Shown: piece after piece, positions 34,980 through 44,000 of the stretch
Numbering within the stretch: the stretch's first letter is position 1
Layout: the number at the start of each line of letters is the position of its first letter
Assembly (NCBI GenBank): GCA_028277605.1
Contig: JANQFZ010000079.1
Span: 1-64,000 of the forward strand
DNA length: 64,000 bases
Source: Vallitaleaceae bacterium
GTDB lineage: Bacteria > Bacillota > Clostridia > Lachnospirales > Vallitaleaceae
Reading direction: 5' to 3'
Notes under the pieces: generated by a model
Seen by the model: only the letters and a program-made list of their open reading frames with translations
What the model was told of the DNA's origin: nothing
Database searches by the model: none
Position numbers and translations under genes: made by a program

Positions 34980-36026
34980 TTACCAGTAATTATCTACTTG
35001 TTTTGAAAAATAGTTTTTTAAATCATAGGCACTATATATACCTTTGTCAGTTACTACGCCACTTATTAAGTGTGGTGGTGTTATATCAAAAGCTGGATAG
35101 TAAGCCTTAACACCATCTAAAGTATTCTTTATACCTCTAAATTCTAATACTTCTTTTGGATTTCTTTCTTCTATTTTAACTTTATCTATTGTATCTCTAT
35201 CAGGAATTCCTGTCACAAAATAGGGTACTGAAAAATATTTTGCAGCAATTGCTATCTGCATAGTACCTACTTTATTAACAATATGTCCATCTATACATAT
35301 GGAATCAGCAGCTGATGTAAACAAATCAATATTTTTTGTCTGCATAGTAATTGCAGGCATATTATCCGTAATAACAGTTACATCAAATCCTTGATCATGT
35401 ATTACACTTGCTGTAAGTCTTGCACCTTGTAAAAAAGGTCTTGTTTCAGGACAAAAGAATTTAACAGTTTTATTTCTTTTTTTTGCCTCTTTTAACATCA
35501 TACCTATTATCGTTTCTCCAAAGCATTGAGTCATAACATTACCATTTTTAGGAAACATATCTACTAAATAATTAGCTACTTCACCAATCTTAGAATATCT
35601 TCTATTCATTGAATTTATAGTATGCTTAAATATTTCTTCATCTATCCTCAAATCACTATCCATAGCTTCTTTTACTACTTCTAAACAGCCATTAACTACT
35701 AAAGTCATCCTTGGTACTGTTGTAGGTCTTGCATGTGATAGCGTATAAGCTGCATCGTTTAGATAATTTATTTGTTCTTCTTTTCTTAAGTCTCTGCATT
35801 CATATGCTGCAAGTGCCATACCCATTCCTGCTGCGGTATAAGGTCCTGCACTTTGAGTAACCATATCAGCGATTGCTTTTGCAACTTCCTTATGAGATAT
35901 GCATGTAACAAATAAAACTTTTGTTGGATAAATTCTACGGTCTAATATTCTTACTTTTCCATCTTCATACCAAGCAACATTTTCATACCTTAGCATAAAT
36001 GCAAGATCTTTATCTATTCTTTCCAT
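34980..36026 (-). CDS. mtnA: Methylthioribose-1-phosphate isomerase (MtnA/eIF2B-like)
   Basis: 348 residues of the eIF2B-alpha/beta/delta-related isomerase family. The catalytic pair of MtnA appears as Cys168 (VMTQCFGET) and Asp241 (SAADSICIDG), and the diagnostic ETRPFLQGARLTA (residues about 184-196) and NKVGTMQIA are present. It converts methylthioribose 1-phosphate (or 5-deoxyribose 1-phosphate) into the ribulose 1-phosphate. AGGAGG precedes the ATG. The sequence is divergent from typical MtnA, so 5-deoxyribose or related sugars could be equal substrates. Confidence 0.87.
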   Translation of the reverse strand: MERIDKDLAFMLRYENVAWYEDGKVRILDRRIYPTKVLFVTCISHKEVAKAIADMVTQSAGPYTAAGMGMALAAYECRDLRKEEQINYLNDAAYTLSHARPTTVPRMTLVVNGCLEVVKEAMDSDLRIDEEIFKHTINSMNRRYSKIGEVANYLVDMFPKNGNVMTQCFGETIIGMMLKEAKKRNKTVKFFCPETRPFLQGARLTASVIHDQGFDVTVITDNMPAITMQTKNIDLFTSAADSICIDGHIVNKVGTMQIAIAAKYFSVPYFVTGIPDRDTIDKVKIEERNPKEVLEFRGIKNTLDGVKAYYPAFDITPPHLISGVVTDKGIYSAYDLKNYFSKQVDNYW

Positions 36027-36215
36027 TATTGCTATTACCTCCTATATTATTTATCCTAAAAATTATTTTGAATTCAAAAATTAAGTGCAATATATTGTAA
36101 TTGTGCTCAAAAAGCAATTGTTATTAGCCATGTTGCTATACGGTATGGTTTCTTTTTTAGTGTGGTAAAGTTAAAGCAAGTAAAGGCTTCTAGTGGTGTT
36201 TTATAAGCTAGTGAA

Positions 36216-36260
36216 AATATACCATATATGATATTATGAAAACATCATATATGGTATATT
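36216..36260 (-). terminator. Terminator after the NhaC-type gene
   Basis: A perfect 17-bp inverted repeat AATATACCATATATGAT / ATCATATATGGTATATT with an 11-base loop and TTTTC following on the minus strand. It separates the DeoR-ADH-aldolase-transporter genes from mtnA-mtnK, which may therefore have their own promoter in 36027-36215. Confidence 0.75.
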
Positions 36261-36289
36261 CTTATCCATATTATTTTAACTATAATCTA

Positions 36290-37600
36290 CTAAACTTTAG
36301 CTTTTTTATATTTAGGAAACCCGAGTATAATAAATATACTACCAATTACTAACATTAAGATTGAATATATTGAGTATGGTACTATTTCAACTGGTGAAAT
36401 ATGTCCTAATCCTGCTGCCAATAGTAATTGACCACCATAAGGAATTAATCCTTGTACTGCTGCTGAGAAGATATCCAATAAACTTGCCGTTTTTCTTGGG
36501 TCAATATTGTATTCTTTTGATATATCTTTTGCTAATGGTCCAGCAGTAAGAATTGATATTGTATTATTGGTTGTAGCAGCTGTTATTAAGCCAACTAAAG
36601 CTGCAATTCCAAACTGACCACCTTTTTTCCCTTTGACTTTAGCCGTAACTTTTTCTAATAAGTAGTCAATTCCTCCATAGTATTTCATTAGACCAACTAA
36701 ACCAGCAACAACAATTGCTATTATTGCTAGATCTTCCATCCATCCCATACCTCTTTGTAAAACCCCCAATAATTCAACGCCAGTGAAGCTAGAATTCATT
36801 AATCCTATTATTGAACCAACACCAATACCTATTCCTAATACAGCCATTACATTAAGTCCTGCTAATGCACTAACTATAATAGCAACATAAGGTAAAATAT
36901 TAACCAATGAATAATCAACACTTTCCAAGCTAACTACATTAACCGGTATCAATGCTAATATTATTAAAGTTAATACTACTGCTGGTAGTATAATTAGAAG
37001 ATTAGATTTAAACTTATCCCTTAACTCTACATTTTGGGTTCTTGTAGCAGCTATCGTTGTATCAGATATAAATGATAGGTTGTCACCAAACATTGCACTT
37101 CCTATAACGGTTGCTAGCACTAAAGCCATGCTGATATCTGCTTGATTTGCAATTCCAACACCAATTGGTGCTAAAGCGGTAATTGTACCCATTGATGTTC
37201 CCATAGAAAATGATAAAATACATCCAATAATGAATATACCAGGTAAAATCATATTAGCAGGCAAGACTGTTAATCCTAGATTAACTATTGAGTTTACTGC
37301 GCCCATAGCATCTGCTACAGAATAAAAAGCTCCTGCTAATATGAATATGACTACCATTAAAATAATGGTTTCTTCACCACCAGCTTTAGTAAATATTGAT
37401 ATCTTTTCCCCAAAGCTTGTTTTCTTACCCTTTTTATCTAATAATAAAGCAAAACCTGATGATAAAATAAATGCTACTAGTAACGGCATACTACTAAAAT
37501 CTCCTGTTATAATACCTATCCCCATAAATAATACCAAGAACACTATTAATGGTAATAATCCTTTGAAACTACTATTATTGATAGTTTTGTTATTGTTCAT
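36290..37600 (-). CDS. NhaC-family transporter
   Basis: A 436-residue membrane protein with about 11-12 hydrophobic segments and NhaC-type motifs: SFSMGTSMGTITALAPIGVGIA, SAMFGDNLSFISDTTIAATRTQ and AATTNNTISILTAGPLAK. NhaC relatives exchange Na+ and H+ or carry organic substrates (for example malate/lactate). Its place between the aldolase and mtnA suggests import of methylthioribose or 5-deoxyribose, or export of an acid or alcohol product. That substrate assignment is inference. Confidence 0.85.
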   Translation of the reverse strand: MNNNKTINNSSFKGLLPLIVFLVLFMGIGIITGDFSSMPLLVAFILSSGFALLLDKKGKKTSFGEKISIFTKAGGEETIILMVVIFILAGAFYSVADAMGAVNSIVNLGLTVLPANMILPGIFIIGCILSFSMGTSMGTITALAPIGVGIANQADISMALVLATVIGSAMFGDNLSFISDTTIAATRTQNVELRDKFKSNLLIILPAVVLTLIILALIPVNVVSLESVDYSLVNILPYVAIIVSALAGLNVMAVLGIGIGVGSIIGLMNSSFTGVELLGVLQRGMGWMEDLAIIAIVVAGLVGLMKYYGGIDYLLEKVTAKVKGKKGGQFGIAALVGLITAATTNNTISILTAGPLAKDISKEYNIDPRKTASLLDIFSAAVQGLIPYGGQLLLAAGLGHISPVEIVPYSIYSILMLVIGSIFIILGFPKYKKAKV

Positions 37601-37664
37601 GTCTAACCTCTCCTTAAATATTTAGTAGTTTTTTAGTAAATTTTAAGCAAGTATTATGTAACTG

Positions 37665-38315
37665 TTACTCAACTCTCTGTCCATATCCTTTAAACATCTT
37701 TAACATTTTATTTACTTCTTGCTTGTCAAGAATTACAGGTTCTCCTATAGATTTAGCTCTATAATAAACCTCGGCACATAATTCTATTTCTTCTGCTTTT
37801 GTGAAAGCACTAGCCAAACTTTTGGAACCTACCAGTAATCCATGATTAGCTAAAAACACTGCATTTCTGTCTTTCATAGCTTCAAAAGCATTTATAGCAA
37901 GTTCTTGTGTACTGAATGTAGCATATTTAGCGCATCTTACATTTTCACCTCCTGATACTCCTATAAGATAGTGGGTTGCTGGCAGCTCTTGACGTAGACA
38001 AGCAAGTATTGTTGAATATACTGAATGAAGATGTACGACTGAATCTATATCATTTCTTTCTTTATAGAAGATTTTATGCATTAAGTACTCTGATGAAGGT
38101 TTTTTATCACCATCAATAATAGTATCTTCTAGATCCATAATAACAATATCTTCAGGTTTGGTTTCATAATAATCCATTCCACTTGGAGTTATTGCCATTA
38201 ATCCTTCTTTTCTAATAAAAATGCTAAGATTTCCTCCAGAACCTTTTGTCAGATTTCTATCAATCATTTTCTTTCCATATTCAACTAGTAATCTTCTCTC
38301 TTTTTCAAATTTCAT
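37665..38315 (-). CDS. Class II aldolase (fuculose-phosphate aldolase type)
   Basis: 216 residues. N-terminal GSGGNLSIF phosphate-binding loop, ITPSGMDYYE, the Glu in SSEYLMH (about residue 77), zinc ligands in VVHLHSVYST and the later FLANHGLLV. This is the L-fuculose-1-phosphate/ribulose-phosphate aldolase family. In the proposed pathway it cleaves methylthioribulose 1-phosphate or 5-deoxyribulose 1-phosphate to DHAP and (methylthio)acetaldehyde or acetaldehyde. The neighbouring alcohol dehydrogenase and mtnA/mtnK genes support this. Confidence 0.88.
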   Translation of the reverse strand: MKFEKERRLLVEYGKKMIDRNLTKGSGGNLSIFIRKEGLMAITPSGMDYYETKPEDIVIMDLEDTIIDGDKKPSSEYLMHKIFYKERNDIDSVVHLHSVYSTILACLRQELPATHYLIGVSGGENVRCAKYATFSTQELAINAFEAMKDRNAVFLANHGLLVGSKSLASAFTKAEEIELCAEVYYRAKSIGEPVILDKQEVNKMLKMFKGYGQRVE

Positions 38316-38368
38316 TATGGATAACCCCTTTCACATACGCTTGTTAAATGTATATTTTTTGCAAATGA

Positions 38369-39538
38369 TTATTTTGCTATATTTAGTATTTCTATGATAT
38401 CTTTTGGGTATAGCTTTTTGAATTTTCCAATGAATCCAGCTTCGCCTACTGCTTTTTTTGCCATTATTTCAAATTTATCTATTGGAACATCCGCTTCTGT
38501 TAATGTAGTTTTTAATCCCAAAGCTCTGAAAAATTCTTCAACCTTTTGTATTCCTATATGACTTGCTTCTTCTTTTGATGAATGAATTACTCCAAAAACT
38601 CTAGTTGCTAATTGGCTAAATCTATCTATATCTTGATTTTTAACATATTTCATCCATGCTGGATATACAATAGCCATACCAGCACCATGAGTTATATCGT
38701 ATAGAGCACTTATCTCATGTTCAATTCTATGAGAAGCCCAATCAGATACTCTTCCTACATCCATACTCCCATTATGAGCTATTGTAGCAATCCACATAAA
38801 CTCTGCACAATAATCATAATTTGTAGGCTCTTTCTTTAATTTTGGTCCTATTTCTAATAATGCTTTCATAGCACCTTCAATAAGGTAATCAGTTATGACT
38901 ACGTTTTTAGTTGGTGTAAAATATCTTTCAAATAAGTGTGTTAATGTATCTGCAATTCCACATGATAATAAATAGGGTGGAATAGTATAACACATCTCTG
39001 GATTAAGAATTGCAAACTCAGGTACTATCAATTCTGTATCAATACCATATTTTAAGTTTTCTTCTTCATTAGTAATAATACTACTTTCTGACATTTCTGA
39101 GCCAGAACCGGGTATTGTGAGCACCACTCCTACTTTTAAAGCTTCTTTTGGCTCTGCTTTTCCTGTATAGAAATCCCATACATCTTTATCATACTTAACA
39201 CCCAAAGCTATAGCTTTGGAAGAATCTATTGCACTTCCACCCCCGACAGCAAGAATGAAATCAATATCCTGCTCTCGACATATGCTTATCCCTTTTTTAA
39301 CTAACGATAACCTAGGATTAGGTACAACTGAATCTAGAATGATATAGTCTATACTATTTTCTTCTAATGATTGAGTTAATCTATCTAATATTCCATATTC
39401 TTTTAGATAATCTCCACCATAATGTATCAAAACTTTATTACTATGTTCAGCTACATATTTGCCTACCTCATTTTCTTTGCCTTTTCCAAAAACAACTCTT
39501 GTTCCTAATTTGGATTCAAAATTCTGCATGTCATTCAC
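38369..39538 (-). CDS. Iron-containing alcohol dehydrogenase
   Basis: 389 residues of the group III (Fe) alcohol dehydrogenase family, near the YqhD/butanol dehydrogenase branch: cofactor loop AVGGGSAIDSSKAIALG, GSGSEMSESSIIT, and metal ligands in CGIADTLTHLFERYF, SHRIEHEISA and ITHGAGMAIVYPAWM. It probably reduces the aldehyde released by the class II aldolase to an alcohol such as 2-(methylthio)ethanol or ethanol, regenerating NAD(P)+. The gene starts 6 bp after the DeoR-type regulator ends. Confidence 0.92.
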   Translation of the reverse strand: MNDMQNFESKLGTRVVFGKGKENEVGKYVAEHSNKVLIHYGGDYLKEYGILDRLTQSLEENSIDYIILDSVVPNPRLSLVKKGISICREQDIDFILAVGGGSAIDSSKAIALGVKYDKDVWDFYTGKAEPKEALKVGVVLTIPGSGSEMSESSIITNEEENLKYGIDTELIVPEFAILNPEMCYTIPPYLLSCGIADTLTHLFERYFTPTKNVVITDYLIEGAMKALLEIGPKLKKEPTNYDYCAEFMWIATIAHNGSMDVGRVSDWASHRIEHEISALYDITHGAGMAIVYPAWMKYVKNQDIDRFSQLATRVFGVIHSSKEEASHIGIQKVEEFFRALGLKTTLTEADVPIDKFEIMAKKAVGEAGFIGKFKKLYPKDIIEILNIAK

Positions 39539-39544
39539 TCCTTA

Positions 39545-40312
39545 TTATTTGCAGCATACAACTTCTATCTTATACTTTTTAAGAATATCAAGATGCTCAT
39601 CAGATAATTTCCTATCTACAATAATGACATCTATATCCTTAATATCACATATTTTATTAACAGCAGGCTCTTCAAACTTTGTATAATCCACTACTAAAAA
39701 TTTTTTTGCAGAATTTAAAAGCATTCCTTTTCTTACTCTTGCTTCTAGATTATGATTATCTGTTACACCAAATTTTACATTGACAGAAGAACAACTTACA
39801 AATGCTTTATCTGCTGATAGATCCAATAAAGTATCTGTAGTCATATATCCTACATAAGATTTTGTCCTTCGTCGTAAGGTACCACCTAAGTTAATAATTC
39901 TTATCAATGAATTATCAGCTAATTCATTAACAATTTTTAAAGAATTAGTAATTACTGTTACTTTTTTCTTGCTTAGATTTAAATTTTTTGCAATATAAAG
40001 AGCTGTTGTACTACTATCTAACATTATAGTATCTCTATCCTCAATAAAGCTAACACTCTTTACACCAATGATTTGCTTTTCTTTTAAATAAATCTGCTCT
40101 CTTATCTTAACAGGCACTTCTGTATCAGATGATTCATATAAATAAGCCCCTCCACGAACACGTGTAAATTTCATAGTTTTACTTAGCTTTTCTAAATCTC
40201 TTCTTATTGTTTCTTCTGATACATCTAACAAATCACTTAATTGACTTATAACTATACTTCCATTTTCTTTTAATAACTCTTCAATTTTTTTTAATCTATC
40301 TATAGCTAACAT
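39545..40312 (-). CDS. DeoR-family transcriptional regulator
   Basis: 255 residues. N-terminal DeoR helix-turn-helix (ISQLSDLLDVSEETIRRDLE, VRGGAYL) and a DeoRC sugar-phosphate sensor domain (IMLDSSTTALYIAKNL, TVITNSLKIVNEL, KAFVSCSSVNVKFGVT). It is the first gene of the minus-strand catabolic operon; a phosphorylated sugar from the pathway is the likely inducer. Direct repeats at 40382-40429 upstream are candidate binding sites. Confidence 0.93.
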   Translation of the reverse strand: MLAIDRLKKIEELLKENGSIVISQLSDLLDVSEETIRRDLEKLSKTMKFTRVRGGAYLYESSDTEVPVKIREQIYLKEKQIIGVKSVSFIEDRDTIMLDSSTTALYIAKNLNLSKKKVTVITNSLKIVNELADNSLIRIINLGGTLRRRTKSYVGYMTTDTLLDLSADKAFVSCSSVNVKFGVTDNHNLEARVRKGMLLNSAKKFLVVDYTKFEEPAVNKICDIKDIDVIIVDRKLSDEHLDILKKYKIEVVCCK

Positions 40313-40381
40313 TTTCCATCTCCTTTCATGCTATAATAGACAATTTTTCTTGTGTGAGAATAATAATCCTACAGCATTATA

Positions 40382-40429
40382 ATCACATTTTGTCACATAT
40401 GTTAATCTTTGATTACATTTTACCACATT
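40382..40429. promoter_or_regulatory. Direct repeats upstream of the DeoR operon
   Basis: ATCACATTTTGTCACATA (40382-40399) and ATTACATTTTACCACATT (40412-40429) agree at 14 of 18 positions and lie exactly 30 bp apart (about three helical turns). They are candidate operators for the DeoR protein. Confidence 0.55.
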
Positions 40430-40749
40430 ATCCAACATTAAGTCAACAATTTCGTGCTATTATAATTAATTTTATTTAGTAATATATCTAAAAAGCAAGT
40501 TTTGCAGAGGGTTTTTATATATAAAACAGCCGATAATTTTATGTCTTTAAAGGCCTATAGATAAATAACTTTTAAGTTCTGTATTAATCTGGCATTATGT
40601 TTGTGACTATTAGCTAATTACAGCCTAGAGACTTCCCCCTATAAAACACATAGGAGAATATTTGCACACTGGAAACTAGGAATAGTGCCAACGGCTGGAT
40701 GATATAATTTAGATAAATGCTCTTTAGCTGTTCAAACATCATCATAATA
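40430..40749. other. Non-coding spacer between DeoR operon and ABC module
   Basis: About 320 bp with stop codons in all frames. I see no gene, riboswitch or repeat. A TATAAT at 40703-40708 lacks a good -35 partner. Confidence 0.5.
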
Positions 40750-40797
40750 ATTTCATAATGATTTGATAACAGCCTAATAAGATTCAGAGTTTATACT
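40750..40797 (+). promoter_or_regulatory. Candidate response-regulator site and -10 box before ABC module
   Basis: Tandem 11-mers ATTTCATAATG and ATTTGATAACA (8 of 11 identical, 40750-40771), followed after 20 bp by TATACT (40792-40797). Tandem 11-bp repeats upstream of a -10 with no -35 are typical of promoters activated by OmpR-type regulators; the regulator at 46078 is the natural candidate. Confidence 0.45.
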
Positions 40798-40866
40798 GAT
40801 AACCATAGATTGATTAATGTAGAAGAATGGATTATTTAACCACCTTAATCATATGGAGGATATTTT

Positions 40867-41631
40867 ATGGAAAAGAGAATACTATTTAAGCTGAAAGACG
40901 TCAATAAAAGCTATGATACGGGTAGACAAAGCGTGCATGCAATTAGGAATCTTACATGCGACATACATCATTCAGATTTCACTGTTATCATGGGAAGCTC
41001 AGGGTCAGGGAAAAGTACTCTTTTATATTTATTAAGCGGCATGGATCAAGTCACATCAGGCGCTGTCGTATATAACGAAGTACCGATACACCAATTAAAA
41101 GAAAAACAATTACTAAAGCTTAGAAAAAAAGACTTTGGTATGGTGTATCAAGGGATTCATTTAATCCCTTACTTGTCACTTTTAGAAAATGTGGTTATCA
41201 CGGCTAAGCTTAATGAAAAAAGCTCTAAAAAAGCTCTTGAAAAATCTGTTAGCATACTTAAAAGCTTAGACCTTGAAAAAGAATACAATAGATTACCTTC
41301 CCAAGTATCTGGGGGGCAGCAGCAAAGGTGTGCAGTAGCAAGGGCTTTAGTTAATGAATGTGAGGTTCTATTTGCTGACGAACCAACTGGGGCACTAAAC
41401 ACGGCGCAAGGCGAAAATCTTTTAAATATTCTAACCAAAGTCAATAAAAATAATAAAAGCATTGTCATGGTGACACATGATATTAAAGCGGCTTGCAGAG
41501 GAAATAGAATACTATTTATCAAAGATGGAAAAATTGAAGGTGAATTAAATCTTAAATCCTTTCAGTTAGAAGAAGAATTGGATGATAGGGAACAAAAAAT
41601 ATATTCATTTTTAAGACAAAGGGGCTGGTAA
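40867..41631 (+). CDS. ABC transporter ATP-binding protein (MacB/BceA type)
   Basis: 254 residues: Walker A MGSSGSGKST, Q-loop in GMVYQGIHLIPYLSLLENV, signature VSGGQQQRCAVARALVN, Walker B VLFADEPTGALN and H-loop MVTHD. This belongs to the LolD/MacB/BceA group that works with FtsX-like permeases. The permease gene begins two bases after its stop. AGGAGG-like GGAGGAT precedes the ATG. Confidence 0.93.
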   Translation: MEKRILFKLKDVNKSYDTGRQSVHAIRNLTCDIHHSDFTVIMGSSGSGKSTLLYLLSGMDQVTSGAVVYNEVPIHQLKEKQLLKLRKKDFGMVYQGIHLIPYLSLLENVVITAKLNEKSSKKALEKSVSILKSLDLEKEYNRLPSQVSGGQQQRCAVARALVNECEVLFADEPTGALNTAQGENLLNILTKVNKNNKSIVMVTHDIKAACRGNRILFIKDGKIEGELNLKSFQLEEELDDREQKIYSFLRQRGW

Positions 41632-41632
41632 T

Positions 41633-43972
41633 GTGAATCAGAGTTTGGATATTGCGCTTGCATTAATAAAAAGAAACAAAAGAACACATTTGTTTATAGC
41701 CATTATATTTATTGTGTGTCTCACAGGATTAGTTACCTCTTTTAGCGTCATGCAGACAACTGCAAATGTATTTGATAAGAAAGCAGACGAACTTGAAAGT
41801 GCACACATATTTAGAATTCTTTCCAACAAAAATGCGAATATAAAAGAACTTGAAAACTATTTCATAGAACAACCGATGGTTGATAGCTTTCAAATACAAC
41901 CGTCTTCTGAACCCTTTTATACAGTTGAAATCCCAAGTGAAGAGGATGTTCTAGCATTTTTTGTGGAAACGCCTATCAAGAAAAAACATGATTTTCTTCA
42001 ATTTATTGAAGGTGAATCAAAAAAAGAACCTGATACCAATGAAGTTTGGATCACTTCTGGATTTGCCAATAATCATCAGATTAAAGTCGGTGATACGCTA
42101 GGAGTAGTAGGGATAGATGGAAAAAGTGATTATTCCGTTTCTGCAATTGTGTATGACCCTCTTTTTGTATCTGGACTCATGAACCCAACTCGAATGTGGG
42201 TAAAAAGTGGGCAATTATCTCTGCTTTTTGGTACAAATCAGTTAGAAAACTATTCCATTACTATTCGTCTTACAGATAGAGCATTAGTGAAAGAGTTCAT
42301 GCAAGATTTTAATGTAAGGTTTCCTAATTTACAGTTTGTTTACAGTGTTAGCTATGAAACATTAAAAGCGACCTCTAACTTATTAATGGATATGATAGGA
42401 AGTGGCATATTTCTTGTGTCCATGCTCCTCATTTTGATTTCTGTATCAATCATATTTTTTATTGTATCAGGTGAGATTATAAGAGATTATGCAATCTATG
42501 GCGTATACAAAGGTTTAGGTTTTTCACTGCGTCAAATCAAAAATATTAATTACTATAAATATGCGATTTTAATACTTACTTCTTATCCAATCAGTCTTAC
42601 TCTAAGCTTTTTTATTACCAAACTCATACTTTCAGCTTATGAACAGTCAACTGGAGCTGGTTATTTAGAGCCGAAATTAGTTTATCCAAGTATTATAAGC
42701 ATTCTACTAATATGCGTCATCGTTTTATTAACCATCTTTTTTGCATCTAGGAAACTAAGGAATTTAAAGCCAGCAGCAGCCATTCGTTTTGGTTATCAAC
42801 CCAAAATCAAACCTAAAAAAATTAAGGAAAGGATCTCTTCAAGCTTTATTCAAATGCTTACGTTAAAAGAGTTGTTGATGTATCCATTAAAAAATAGCAT
42901 AAAAGTGATCATCATTACTGGGCTAGCTATTCTGGTATTTTCAATTAGTATGGTCTATGATATCATATCAGTTTTTTTTACCCCTGAGGTAACGCTAGGC
43001 ATTCCTGAGTGTAAAATATATTTACAAACCAATGGAAAGCATTTTTCCAGACCTATAGAATTTATTTTGCATGATTTAGAGAAAGAAGAAGGTGTTGAGA
43101 AGATTATACCTCTCATTTTTACAGTAAATAATTATTATCTAAAGGATGGTGAGCGTATAAGTCTTATGGGGCATGGGTATAAGGATTTTGATGATCATGG
43201 GCTTAAGGTAATAAAAGGAAGAAATCCCCAACTGCCTAATGAAGTAGCCATTACCCCTACGCTTTCAAAAATATCAGGGAAAGGAATTGGGGATAAAATA
43301 GCGCTCAATATAGGAGGTGCTTTTCAGAATTTAACAGTTACAGGTATTTACCAGTTAGTAGCAAATGACGGTAAAGGCTTTAGAGCCATAAAGGAGACAT
43401 TCTATCAATCCAACCCTGAAACTGAAGACAGTTGGTTCACCTTAACTTTGGCAGAGGGTATAGATGTAGAGCAGATGAGAACACAATTAACTGAGCATTA
43501 TGGTGGCGACTTAACCATTAATCTATTTGATGAATTCTTAGACAATACGGCTGGTGGTATCAATCGTTCCATAGCAGTACTAAGCAGTATGCTGATATTA
43601 GTTATGGCAATGATTTGTTTTATTGCCCTATACAATCTTATTTGGATACATGTGATAGAAAACAAAAAACACTATGGCGTGTTTAAATCCGTAGGCATGT
43701 CTAATAAAGAATTACTTCAAATACAACTGTTAAAAATGAGCGTACTTACAGGCTTAAGCTGCTTACTTGCTATATTTTTCAGTATTTTTATAGCACCTAA
43801 CATTATAATTAGTTTACTGTCTTATTCTGGTATTACTGAGATTAACTTAAGCTTATCTATCTTAAGGATACTTATCGCCTGTGTTTTAATATTCTTACTT
43901 ACAATAGTCAGTACGACATTAGCAGTAAAAAGCCAAAAAAGCATTAATCTTCGTCAGCTTATTATAGAATAG
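41633..43972 (+). CDS. FtsX-like ABC permease
   Basis: 779 residues, GTG start. One N-terminal membrane segment, an extracytoplasmic domain (about 50-245), three membrane segments (about 250-370), another segment (about 425-445), a second outside domain (about 450-650) and three C-terminal segments (about 655-770). This double FtsX/MacB arrangement is found in exporters and antibiotic-sensing transporters. With the ATPase, serine hydrolase and two-component genes it forms one functional module. The substrate is unknown. Confidence 0.9.
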   Translation: MNQSLDIALALIKRNKRTHLFIAIIFIVCLTGLVTSFSVMQTTANVFDKKADELESAHIFRILSNKNANIKELENYFIEQPMVDSFQIQPSSEPFYTVEIPSEEDVLAFFVETPIKKKHDFLQFIEGESKKEPDTNEVWITSGFANNHQIKVGDTLGVVGIDGKSDYSVSAIVYDPLFVSGLMNPTRMWVKSGQLSLLFGTNQLENYSITIRLTDRALVKEFMQDFNVRFPNLQFVYSVSYETLKATSNLLMDMIGSGIFLVSMLLILISVSIIFFIVSGEIIRDYAIYGVYKGLGFSLRQIKNINYYKYAILILTSYPISLTLSFFITKLILSAYEQSTGAGYLEPKLVYPSIISILLICVIVLLTIFFASRKLRNLKPAAAIRFGYQPKIKPKKIKERISSSFIQMLTLKELLMYPLKNSIKVIIITGLAILVFSISMVYDIISVFFTPEVTLGIPECKIYLQTNGKHFSRPIEFILHDLEKEEGVEKIIPLIFTVNNYYLKDGERISLMGHGYKDFDDHGLKVIKGRNPQLPNEVAITPTLSKISGKGIGDKIALNIGGAFQNLTVTGIYQLVANDGKGFRAIKETFYQSNPETEDSWFTLTLAEGIDVEQMRTQLTEHYGGDLTINLFDEFLDNTAGGINRSIAVLSSMLILVMAMICFIALYNLIWIHVIENKKHYGVFKSVGMSNKELLQIQLLKMSVLTGLSCLLAIFFSIFIAPNIIISLLSYSGITEINLSLSILRILIACVLIFLLTIVSTTLAVKSQKSINLRQLIIE

Positions 43973-44000
43973 TTTAATCCTGCTTGAGAGGAGAATAAAA

